Source of the DNA: JAEUNJ01 sp052035955
GTDB lineage: Bacteria > Pseudomonadota > Gammaproteobacteria > Burkholderiales > Rhodocyclaceae
Assembly (NCBI GenBank): GCA_052035955.1
Contig: JBPOHD010000011.1
Location: forward strand, 1-10,118
DNA: 10,118 nucleotides
Direction of reading: 5' to 3'
Shown: positions 1-7,500 of the stretch, piece after piece
Layout: each line of letters opens with the position of its first letter
Position numbering within the stretch: position 1 is the stretch's first letter
Position numbers and translations under genes: made by a program
The notes under the pieces: generated by a model
Told to the model about the DNA's origin: nothing
The model's input: the letters and a program-made list of their open reading frames with translations, nothing else
The model's database searches: none

Positions 1-1949
1 AAGACCAGATGCTCAAGAACCTCGCCGCCCTCGGCCTGGGCAACCTGGAGCACGCCAGCAGCATCGCCCGGCTCAACCAGCTGCTGCGCGACGACTACCG
101 GGGCATCATCGTGACGATGATCCACAAATTCCGCGACATGCCGGCAAACCTGAACATGCGCTCGAACATCTACGTTCTGATCGACGAAGCCCATCGCACC
201 ACCGGCGGCGACCTCGGCAACTTCCTCATGGCCGGCCTGCCGAATGCGACTTTCCTCGGCTTTACCGGCACGCCGGTGGACAAGACGGTGCATGGCAAGG
301 GCACCTTCAAGACCTTCGGCTGCGAGGACGATCAAGGCTACCTGCACAAGTATTCCATCGCCGACAGCATCGAGGACGGCACCACGCTGCCGCTTTACTA
401 CCAGCTCGCCCCCAACGACATGCTGGTGCCGCACGAGACGCTGGACAAGGAGTTCCTGTCGCTGGCCGAGGCCGAAGGCGTGGCCGACATCGAGGAGCTG
501 AACAAGATCCTCGAACGGGCGGTGAACCTGAAGAATTTCCTCAAGGGCAAAGAGCGGATTCAGCAGGTGGCGCAGTTCGTTGCCGAGCACTATCGCCAGA
601 ACGTCGAGCCGCTGGGCTACAAGGCTTTCCTCGTCGGTGTGGACCGCGAAGCCTGCGCGCATTACAAGCACGCGCTCGACCAGTTCCTGCCGCCCGATTA
701 TTCCGAGGTCGTCTACACCGGCAGCAACAACGATTCCAAGCTGCTGAAGGAATTCCACCTCGATTCGAAGAAGGAACGGCAAATCCGCAAGAGCTTCGGC
801 AAGCTCGACCAGATGCCGAAGATCCTGATCGTCACCGAGAAGCTGCTCACCGGCTTCGATGCGCCGGTGCTCTACGCGATGTATCTCGACAAGCCGATGC
901 GCGACCACACCCTGCTGCAGGCCATCGCCCGGGTGAACCGCCCCTACGAGAACGAGGCGCGGGAGATGGTGAAGCCCCATGGCTTCGTGCTGGATTTCGT
1001 CGGCATTTTCGACAAGCTGGAAAAGGCGCTGGCCTTCGACAGCGACGAGATCAACGCCATCGTCAAGGACCTGAAGCTGCTGAAGGTACTGTTCAAGAAC
1101 AAGATGGAGTCCAGGGCGCCTGAATACCTCGGGCTGATCGAGCGCAACTTCAACGACAGGGACGTGGACACCCTCATCGAGCACTTCCGCGATCCCGAGC
1201 GGCGCAAGGCCTTTTTCAAGGAGTACAAGGAAATCGAGATGCTCTACGAGATCATCTCGCCCGATGCCTTCCTGCGCCCGTTCATGGACGACTATGGAAC
1301 CTTGACGGCGATCTACCAGGTCGTCCGCAAGGCCTACACCCGGACAGTGATGGTCGACCGCGAGTTTCAGGCCAAGACCCACCAACTGGTGCAGCAGAAG
1401 GTCGGCAGCTATGGCATAAGCGGCCTGGGCGAGATCGTCGCGATCGATGGCGATACCATCGAGCTGATCAAGAACAAGGGCGGCGGGGATGGCACCAAGG
1501 TCATCAACCTGATCAAGAGCATCGAAAAGCTGGCCCAGGAAAACAGCGACGACCCTTGCCTCATTGCCATGGCGGAACGTGCGAGGGCGGTGCAGGAGAG
1601 CTTCGAGCAGCGCCAGACCAGCACGGCCGAGGCCCTGGCCGAGTTGCTGCGTGAGGTGGAAGGCAACGAAACGCGGAAGAAGGAGCAGGCCGAAAAGTCT
1701 TTCGATGGCCTGACCTATTTTGTCTACCGCAGCCTGCTCGACGCGAAGATTGAGAACGCCGAGGTGGTCAGCCGCAAGATTCGCCACGCCTTCACCGAGT
1801 TTCCGAACTGGAAACGCAGCGAAAACGCCCTGCGCGAACTCCGCAAGAAAGTGACCTTCTCCATCTATGCAGAAACAGAAGACCTGGATCGGGTGACGGC
1901 GTTGGTGGATGAGCTGTTTACGCTGCTGGAAAAGGCGGACCGGATTTAG
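1..1949 (+). CDS. hsdR: Type I restriction enzyme endonuclease/translocase subunit R (HsdR), 5'-truncated by the window edge
   Basis: R subunit of a type I restriction-modification complex: an ATP-driven DNA translocase that cuts unmodified DNA together with HsdM and HsdS. The open frame enters from the left edge (codon phase begins at base 3), so the Met codon at 9 is internal. Numbering from that Met, the 646 visible residues hold the DEAH box (59-62, LIDEAHRT), motif III (FTGTP, 85-89), motif V (TEKLLTGFDAPVL, about 276-288) and motif VI (QAIARVNRP, about 304-312). These are the second half of RecA-like domain 1 and all of domain 2 of an SF2 motor. A long helical C-terminal region, similar to type I R-protein C-terminal domains, follows from about residue 340 to the TAG stop. 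The N-terminal PD-(D/E)xK nuclease and Walker A must lie upstream. Base composition is clearly less GC-rich than the genes to the right. The family call is secure; the recognition specificity cannot be seen. Confidence 0.95.
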   Translation, partial: DQMLKNLAALGLGNLEHASSIARLNQLLRDDYRGIIVTMIHKFRDMPANLNMRSNIYVLIDEAHRTTGGDLGNFLMAGLPNATFLGFTGTPVDKTVHGKGTFKTFGCEDDQGYLHKYSIADSIEDGTTLPLYYQLAPNDMLVPHETLDKEFLSLAEAEGVADIEELNKILERAVNLKNFLKGKERIQQVAQFVAEHYRQNVEPLGYKAFLVGVDREACAHYKHALDQFLPPDYSEVVYTGSNNDSKLLKEFHLDSKKERQIRKSFGKLDQMPKILIVTEKLLTGFDAPVLYAMYLDKPMRDHTLLQAIARVNRPYENEAREMVKPHGFVLDFVGIFDKLEKALAFDSDEINAIVKDLKLLKVLFKNKMESRAPEYLGLIERNFNDRDVDTLIEHFRDPERRKAFFKEYKEIEMLYEIISPDAFLRPFMDDYGTLTAIYQVVRKAYTRTVMVDREFQAKTHQLVQQKVGSYGISGLGEIVAIDGDTIELIKNKGGGDGTKVINLIKSIEKLAQENSDDPCLIAMAERARAVQESFEQRQTSTAEALAELLREVEGNETRKKEQAEKSFDGLTYFVYRSLLDAKIENAEVVSRKIRHAFTEFPNWKRSENALRELRKKVTFSIYAETEDLDRVTALVDELFTLLEKADRI

Positions 1950-1953
1950 CGCG

Positions 1954-2289
1954 ATGAAGGCGCTCGATCACAAAGGCCAGTTCAAGCAGCGCGTGCGTCA
2001 CTGGGCCGACAGGCTGGACGTCAAGATCGTCTGGCTGGGTGTGCGGCCGATGCGGAACAAATGGGCCTCGTGTTCCACGTCCGGCCATTTGAATTTCAGC
2101 GACGAACTGCCCACCCTGAAGCCCGAGCTGTGGGACTACGTGATCGTGCACGAGCTGCTCCACTTCTCTGTGCCCAACCACGGAAAGCTCTGGCAAAGCC
2201 TGATGCGCGCGCATCTGGGCGACTATGAAGCCCAGGAAGCCGAGTTGAAGCGGGTCGCCGGCAACGGCGCGCCGCAGCGCGCGCGCTGA
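1954..2289 (+). CDS. YgjP-like (DUF45 / M48-type) zinc metallopeptidase domain protein, 111 aa
   Basis: Small predicted zinc metallopeptidase. Counting from the ATG at 1954, the zinc motif is HELLH at 66-70 with a third histidine six residues later (H76 in FSVPNH), the HExxH-x5-H spacing of the YgjP/DUF45 family. The family's upstream signature is also present (NKWASCSTSGHLNFS, about 35-49), as is the segment just before the zinc helix (ELWDYVIVHELLH). No signal peptide or membrane segment is seen, so it is probably cytoplasmic. The frame stays open to an ATG at 1909 inside hsdR. The start at 1954 is preferred because it follows the hsdR stop by 4 bases and gives the usual domain length, although no good Shine-Dalgarno precedes it, suggesting coupled translation. 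Such genes are often found beside type I restriction genes. The substrate and role are unknown. The call is family level only. Confidence 0.87.
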   Translation: MKALDHKGQFKQRVRHWADRLDVKIVWLGVRPMRNKWASCSTSGHLNFSDELPTLKPELWDYVIVHELLHFSVPNHGKLWQSLMRAHLGDYEAQEAELKRVAGNGAPQRAR

Positions 2290-2316
2290 CGCAGGCTCCT
2301 AATCGGGTCGTTGGAT

Positions 2317-2334
2317 CGCCGCCTCATCGCGGCG
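2317..2334. terminator. Possible bidirectional hairpin between convergent genes
   Basis: Six-base arms CGCCGC (2317-2322) and GCGGCG (2329-2334) are separated by a 6-base loop, in the 50-bp gap between the convergent metallopeptidase and mandelate dehydrogenase genes. The position suits a shared terminator, but neither side has a T-tract, and short GC palindromes are frequent in DNA of this composition. Weak call. The rest of the gap (2290-2339) shows nothing else. Confidence 0.25.
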
Positions 2335-2339
2335 CACGA

Positions 2340-3536
2340 TCACCCCGGCGCTTCGCCCGTCGCCGCCGAGGACCGCACCCCGCCGCCGGATGCACTCGCC
2401 GGCGGTTCGCCGAACACCCGGTCGGGCCCCAGTTCCCCCAGGCTGGCGCAGCCCAGCAGGGCCAGGTTGCGGTCGATCTCCGCCTTGAGCAGGGCGATGA
2501 CCGCCGCCGCCCCAGCCTCGCCGGCCGCCGCCAGGCCGTAGAGGGTCGCCCGGCCGAGCAGCACCGCGTCGGCGCCCAGCGCCACGGCCTTCAGCACGTC
2601 GGCGCCGCGGCGGAAGCCGGAATCGACCAGCACCGCCCCGCGGCCGGCGACGGCGGCCACCACGCCGGGCAGGGCCTCGATGGTGGCCGGCGCCGCATCG
2701 AGTTGCCGGCCGCCGTGGTTGGAGACGATGACGCCGTCCAGGCCCAGGGCCATGGCCCGGTCCGCGTCCTCCGGGTCGAGCACGCCCTTCAGCAGCACCC
2801 GGCCCGGCCAGTGGTCGCGCACCCAGGCCAGGCTGTCCCAGGCCAGGGAGGTGTCCATCTGCCGGGCGAGCAGGGCGGCCTGGGCGGCCACGTCGCCGGC
2901 CGCCTCGGACTTCAGGTTGACCAGCTCCGGCATGCCGCCGCGCAGCAGGTCCAGGGTCCAGCGCGGATGCAGGCAGGCGTCCAGGGCCAGGGACGGCGTC
3001 AGGCGGAAGGGCATGCGGAAGCCGTTGCGCTGGTCGCGCTCCCGGGCGCCGCTCACCGGCACGTCCACCGTCAGCACCAGCACCCGGTAGCCGGCCGCCC
3101 GGGCCCGCCGCATCAGCGCCTCGGCGAAGCCCCGGGCCGAGAGCACGTAGAGCTGGAACCAGAGCTCGCCGCCGGCCCGTTCCGCCACCTCCTCGAGGGC
3201 CGTGGTGGAGGCGGAAGAGAGCACGAAGGGCAGGCCGTGGGCCGCCGCGGCGCGGGCCAGGGCCACGTCGCCGTCGCGGCGCACCAGGCCGTTGAGGCCG
3301 GTGGGCGCCAGCAGCAGGGGCGAGGGCAGTTCCTGCCCCAGCAGCCGCAGCGCCTGGCTGCGGGCGGAGACGTCGCGCAGCACCCGCGGCCGCAGGCGCA
3401 GCCCTTCCAGCGCCTGGCGGTTGCGCGCCAGGGCCGATTCCTCCTCGGCGCCGCCGTCCAAGTAGTCGAAGACGAAGCGGGGCAGGCGGCGGCGGGCCAG
3501 TGCGCGCCAGTCGGCGACGGTGACGGGGTCTCGCAT
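2340..3536 (-). CDS. mdlB: FMN-dependent alpha-hydroxy acid dehydrogenase, (S)-mandelate dehydrogenase (MdlB)-like
   Basis: Oxidises an (S)/L-2-hydroxy acid to the 2-oxo acid using FMN, most like (S)-mandelate to benzoylformate. The 398-residue chain has the full family fold: FDYLDGG with Tyr25, APTG (77-80), WFQLY with Tyr130, TVDVPVSGARERD with Asp158 and Arg165, Lys250 in LLKG, the SNHGGRQLD active-site segment with His274 and Arg277, and the FMN phosphate segment DSGFRRGADVLKAVALGADAVL followed by LGR. From memory, the segment DACLHPRWTLDLLRGGMP (186-203) and the Gly at 80, where glycolate oxidases have Ala, resemble Pseudomonas putida MdlB more than lactate or glycolate oxidases. In MdlB this central loop anchors the enzyme to the membrane. 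The last 25 residues are low-complexity. The ATG abuts the TGA of the LysR gene, with GGAGG inside that gene's end. Substrate could be another aryl hydroxy acid such as phenyllactate. Confidence 0.9.
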   Translation of the reverse strand: MRDPVTVADWRALARRRLPRFVFDYLDGGAEEESALARNRQALEGLRLRPRVLRDVSARSQALRLLGQELPSPLLLAPTGLNGLVRRDGDVALARAAAAHGLPFVLSSASTTALEEVAERAGGELWFQLYVLSARGFAEALMRRARAAGYRVLVLTVDVPVSGARERDQRNGFRMPFRLTPSLALDACLHPRWTLDLLRGGMPELVNLKSEAAGDVAAQAALLARQMDTSLAWDSLAWVRDHWPGRVLLKGVLDPEDADRAMALGLDGVIVSNHGGRQLDAAPATIEALPGVVAAVAGRGAVLVDSGFRRGADVLKAVALGADAVLLGRATLYGLAAAGEAGAAAVIALLKAEIDRNLALLGCASLGELGPDRVFGEPPASASGGGVRSSAATGEAPG

Positions 3537-4421
3537 TCAATCCTCCCGGAACAGTTCCACGATCCGGTCGCGCAGCCAGCGGATGCCCGGGTCGTTCTCG
3601 TAGCGCCAGTACCAGTGCACCGCCACCGGGATCTCCGGCGCCCGGGGCGACAGTTCGAGCAGGCGGAAGTCGCCGCCCTCCATGAAGGTGCGCGCCAGGC
3701 GGTAGGGCAGCAGGGCCGCCAGGTCGGTGCGCGCCAGGATGGCGGGGATGACGAGGAAATGGGGCAGGGACAGGCGCACCCGGCCCTCCAGGCCCAGGGC
3801 CTTCAGCCGGCGGCCCGTCTCGGCATGGGAGCGGACGACGATGTACTCGAGGCCGGCCAGGGTGGCCGCCGTCGCCCGGCGGGCGGCCAGCGGATGGCCG
3901 GCGCGCAGCAGCACCACGTAGCGCTCGCCGAGCAGCGCCTGCCGGCGCGCCGCGGCGAGCTGGGGCAGGTAGCCCAGGGCCAGGTCCAGGCTGCCGCCCT
4001 CCAGGGCCGGCATGATGCCGTCCGGGTCGAGCTGGTGCACCTCGATGCGCAGCCGCGGCGAGTCCCGGCGCAGGCTTTCCATCAGCCGGGGCAGGAACAT
4101 CAGCTCGCCGATGTCGGTCATGTAGAGGCGGAAGCTGCGTTCGGAAGCCGCCGGGTCGAAGGCCTCGCTCTCCTGGATCGCCAGGTCCAGGGTCTGCAGC
4201 GCCTCGCCGACGGCCCGCGCCAGGCGCTCCGCCTTCGCCGTCGGCGCCACGCCGCCCGGCACCCGGACGAACAGGGGATCCCTGAACTGGGTCCGCAGGC
4301 GGCGCAGGGCGTGGCTCACGGCCGGCTGCGAGAGCCCGAGGCGCTCCGCCGCCCGGCTGACGTTGCCCGCCGCATGGACGGCGTGGAAGACCTGCATCAG
4401 GTTCAGGTCGAGCGCGCCCAT
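3537..4421 (-). CDS. LysR-family transcriptional regulator
   Basis: A 294-residue LysR-type regulator of normal length. The N-terminal winged helix-turn-helix covers about residues 5-64 (core NVSRAAERLGLSQPAVSHAL, then RLRTQFRDPLFVR, typical of the NodD/NahR-like branch). The linker helix is at about 65-88, and the periplasmic-binding-protein-like effector domain runs from about 95 to the end. The protein is cytoplasmic and expected to act as a tetramer that responds to a pathway metabolite. The ATG at 4421 follows an in-frame TGA immediately upstream, so no earlier start is possible; a GGGG stretch lies about 7 bases before it. It is divergent from the indolepyruvate oxidoreductase gene and continuous with the mdlB-like gene, so it probably controls both sides through the 94-bp gap. 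The effector is unknown; an aryl hydroxy or oxo acid is a reasonable guess. Confidence 0.95.
   Translation of the reverse strand: MGALDLNLMQVFHAVHAAGNVSRAAERLGLSQPAVSHALRRLRTQFRDPLFVRVPGGVAPTAKAERLARAVGEALQTLDLAIQESEAFDPAASERSFRLYMTDIGELMFLPRLMESLRRDSPRLRIEVHQLDPDGIMPALEGGSLDLALGYLPQLAAARRQALLGERYVVLLRAGHPLAARRATAATLAGLEYIVVRSHAETGRRLKALGLEGRVRLSLPHFLVIPAILARTDLAALLPYRLARTFMEGGDFRLLELSPRAPEIPVAVHWYWRYENDPGIRWLRDRIVELFRED
3542..3546 (-). promoter_or_regulatory. Ribosome binding site of the mdlB-like gene
   Basis: GGAGG on the minus strand lies 5 bases before the ATG at 3536, within the last codons of the LysR gene. The LysR stop (3539-3537) directly touches the start codon, so the two genes are almost certainly co-transcribed and probably translationally coupled. 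This strong site fixes the start. Confidence 0.8.
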
Positions 4422-4467
4422 TCATTCGCCCCGTTCATAGTCGAAATAAGGATTATGGGATGGACGA

Positions 4468-4473
4468 ATTATA
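4468..4473 (-). promoter_or_regulatory. Candidate -10 box (TATAAT) for lysR-mdlB
   Basis: The minus strand reads a perfect TATAAT, about 46 bases before the lysR ATG, giving a leader of roughly 40 bases. No good -35 hexamer lies at 16-18 bases (the best is GCTTGA at 16). A weak -35 would fit an autoregulated LysR gene. Confidence 0.45.
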
Positions 4474-4484
4474 GGGCCTGCCGT

Positions 4485-4504
4485 ATCGTTCAAGCATCAA
4501 CGAT
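4485..4504. promoter_or_regulatory. Inverted repeat ATCGTT-N8-AACGAT, candidate operator
   Basis: Perfect 6-base arms at 4485-4490 and 4499-4504 around an 8-base spacer, ending one base before the Shine-Dalgarno of the oxidoreductase gene. A T/A-containing dyad here is LysR-site-like, but the arm spacing does not give an exact T-N11-A. It sits unusually close to the start codon, so it could instead be a leader RNA stem affecting translation. Confidence 0.4.
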
Positions 4505-4505
4505 C

Positions 4506-4510
4506 GGAGG
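4506..4510 (+). promoter_or_regulatory. Ribosome binding site fixing the TTG start of the oxidoreductase
   Basis: GGAGG is followed by 5 bases and then TTG at 4516. No ATG in frame occurs before residue 55, inside the conserved pyrimidine-binding domain, so this strong site supports the TTG as the true start. Confidence 0.8.
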
Positions 4511-4515
4511 CAGCC

Positions 4516-7500
4516 TTGGAAGTCTCGTTCAGCAGGGAGGTGGAGCAGTTGCGCCTGGGCGCCGGGGAGGCCTTCCACGGCGAGGGCATCCTGGCCATCA
4601 CCAAGGCCCTGCTCCAGTCCGGCGTCGCCTACGTGGGCGGCTACCAGGGCGCCCCCGTCTCCCACCTGCTCGACGTGATGGTGCAGGCCGAGCCTTACCT
4701 GGCCGAACTGGGCGTGCACGTGGAGGCCTGCTCCAACGAGGCCTCGGCCGCCGCCATGCTCGGCGCCTCCATCCACTATCCCCTGCGCGGCGCGGTCACC
4801 TGGAAGTCGGTGGTGGGCACCAACGTGGCCGCCGACGCCCTCTCCAACCTGGCCTCGCCCGGCGTCACCGGCGGCGCCCTGATCGTCGTCGGCGAGGATT
4901 ACGGCGAGGGGGCGAGCGTCATCCAGGAGCGCACCTACGCCTTCGCCCTCAAGTCCTCCATCCTGCTCCTCGACCCGCGGCCGGAACTGGCCAACATGGT
5001 CCGCCTGGTCGAGGAGGGCTTCGCCCTGTCCGAGGCCTCGAACATGCCGGCCTTCCTGCAACTGCGGGTGCGCGCCTGCCACGTGCGCGGCAGCTTCGAG
5101 TGCAAGGACAACCTGGCCCCGGCCGTCTCCCGGCGCCGGGTCATGGAGGAACCGGCGGCCTTCGACTACGGCCGCCTGGCCCATCCGCCGGCCACCTTCC
5201 GCCAGGAGAAGCTGAAGGGCGAGGAGCGCCTGCCGGCGGCCCGCCGCTTCATCGTCGAACGGGGGCTCAACGAGGTCTTTCCCGGCCGCCGCGCCGACCT
5301 GGGGGTGATCGTCCAGGGCGGCCTGCACAACGGCCTGGCGCGCGCCCTGCGCCAGCTCGGTCTGGCCGATGCCTTCGGCATGGGCGGGCTGCCCGTGCTG
5401 GCCCTCAACGTCACCTATCCCCTGGTGCCGGAACAGATCGGCGACTTCTGCCGGGGCAAGCGGGCCGTGCTGGTGGTGGAGGAAGGGCAGCCCGAGTTCA
5501 TCGAGCAGGAGGTGGGCCTGGTCCTGCGCCGCCTGGACATCGGCACCCCCATCCACGGCAAGGACCTGCTGCCCATGGCCGGGGAATACACCGTCGAGGC
5601 CATGGCCCGGGGGATGGCCGACTTCCTCGCCCGCCATGCGCCCGGCATGGACCTGGCCGCCGGCCGGGAGTGGCTTGCCGCCACCGGGGCCCGCCGCGCC
5701 GCCGTCGCCGCCGCCCTGGCGGCGCCCCTGCCGCCGCGCCCGCCCCAGTTCTGCACCGGCTGCCCGGAGCGGCCGGTCTTCGCCGCCCTCAAGCTCGCCC
5801 AGCGGGAGGTGGGGCCGGTGCACATCGCCGCCGACATCGGCTGCCACGCCTTCGCCACCTTCGAGCCCTTCTCCTTCGGCCACACCATCCTCGGCTACGG
5901 CATGAGCCTGGCCAGCCGGGCCGGCGTCTCGCCGATGATGCGGCGGCGCGCCCTGGCCATCATGGGCGACGGCGGCTTCTGGCACAACGGCCTGCTGACC
6001 GGCGTCGAGTCGGCCCTCTTCAACGGCGACGACGCCGTCCTGGTGATCCTGAAGAACGGCTACACCTCGGCCACCGGCACCCAGGAGATCATCTCGACGC
6101 CCGACGAGGAAGTGCGCGCCACGGCGCCGGACAAGCACCAGAGCCTGGTGGACCGCAACCGCACCATCGAGGACACCCTGCGCGGCATCGGCGTCGCCTG
6201 GCTGCGCACGGTACACAGCTACCGGGTGGACGAGATGCGCCGCACCCTGGAGGAAGCCTTCACCACGGCCTACGCCGGCCTCAAGGTCATCGTCGCCGAG
6301 GGCGAATGCCAGCTCGAGCGCCAGCGCCGGGTGAAGCCCTGGGTCGCCGGCCTGCTCAAGGCCGGCAAGCGGGTCGAGCGGGTGAAGTACGGCGTGGACG
6401 AGGACGTCTGCTCCGGCGACCATTCCTGCATCCGCCTCTCCGGCTGCCCCACCCTGACCCTCAAGGACAACCCGGACCCGCTGCGGCCCGACCCGGTGGC
6501 CACGGTCGTCGAGGGCTGCGTCGGCTGCGGCCTCTGCGGCGAGAACGCCCACGCCGCCGCCCTCTGCCCCTCCTTCTACCGGGCCGAGGTGGTGACCCAT
6601 CCGGGACCCGGCGAGCGCCTGCTGGCCTGGCTGCGGCGGACCGTGATCGGCCTGTTCCAGGCCCCCGAGGCCCCGGCCCCGGCGCCGGGCCGCCCCGGGG
6701 CGCCGGCCGGCGGCCCCGGCGCCCGGGCCCGCCGGGGCGAGCCGCCGCCCGCCCCCGCCGCGGGCAGGGACGACGCCGGCATGGCCCCGCCCGCGGCGCC
6801 GGGCGGCACCGATCCCGTCTGCATCCTGGTCGCCGCCCTCGGCGGCGAGGGGGGCGGCGTGCTCGCCGAGTGGCTGGTGGACGCGGCCACGGCGGCCGGC
6901 TTCCCGGCCCAGGCCACCTCCATCCCCGGCGTCGCCCAGCGCACCGGCGCCACCAGCTACTACGTGGAGATCCTCCCCGTCCCGGCCGCCGCGCTCGCCG
7001 GCCGCAGGCCGGTGCTGAGCCTGGCACCGGTGCCGGGAGCCGTGGACATCCTCGCCGCCTCGGAGCTGCTCGAGGCGGCGCGCCAGGCGGGCAACGGCAT
7101 GGCCAGCCCGGAGCGCACCGTGCTGATCACCTCCACCCACCGCACGCTCACCACCTTCGAGAAGCTTGCCCCCGGCGACGGCCGCTTCGACGCCGACCGC
7201 CTGCTGGCGGCGGCCGGCGCCCAGAGCCGCACCCTGGTCGCCTTCGACATGGCGGCCGTCGCCCGGGAGGCCGGCACCGTGCCCAGCGCCGTCCTCTTCG
7301 GCGCCATCGCCGGCAGCGGCCGCCTGCCCTTCGGCCGCGAGGCCTGCGAGGCGGTGATCCGCGCCTCCGGCCGCGGTGTCGAGGCCAGCCTGCGCGGCTT
7401 CGCCGCCGCCTTCGAACGGGCTTGCGCCGGCGGCGTGCAGGACCCCGCTCCTGCAATGGCAACCACCCCAACTGCCTCCCCCGCCACCACGGCTGCCCCG

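Larger units (their letters stand above)
4422..4515. promoter_or_regulatory. Divergent control region between lysR and the oxidoreductase gene
   Basis: A 94-bp AT-enriched gap in otherwise very GC-rich DNA, between divergent start codons: the normal place for a LysR-type regulator to bind. It contains two ATTAT direct repeats 16 bases apart (4452-4456 and 4468-4472), each followed by a GGG within a base or two, and a perfect 6-base inverted repeat nearer the oxidoreductase gene. It also holds the likely lysR -10 element. No convincing -35/-10 pair is evident for the rightward gene, consistent with an activator-dependent promoter. Function is inferred from position and composition. Confidence 0.75.

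Noticed and set aside
1909..1953. Upstream start for the metallopeptidase inside hsdR
   Set aside because: It adds 15 Cys/Arg-rich residues that read as hsdR in another frame. The family begins near the ATG at 1954, but the alternative cannot be fully excluded.
2299..4425. 708-codon open frame on the - strand over mdlB-like and lysR genes
   Set aside because: Out of frame with both recognised genes on the same strand; low-complexity Pro/Gly/Arg product.
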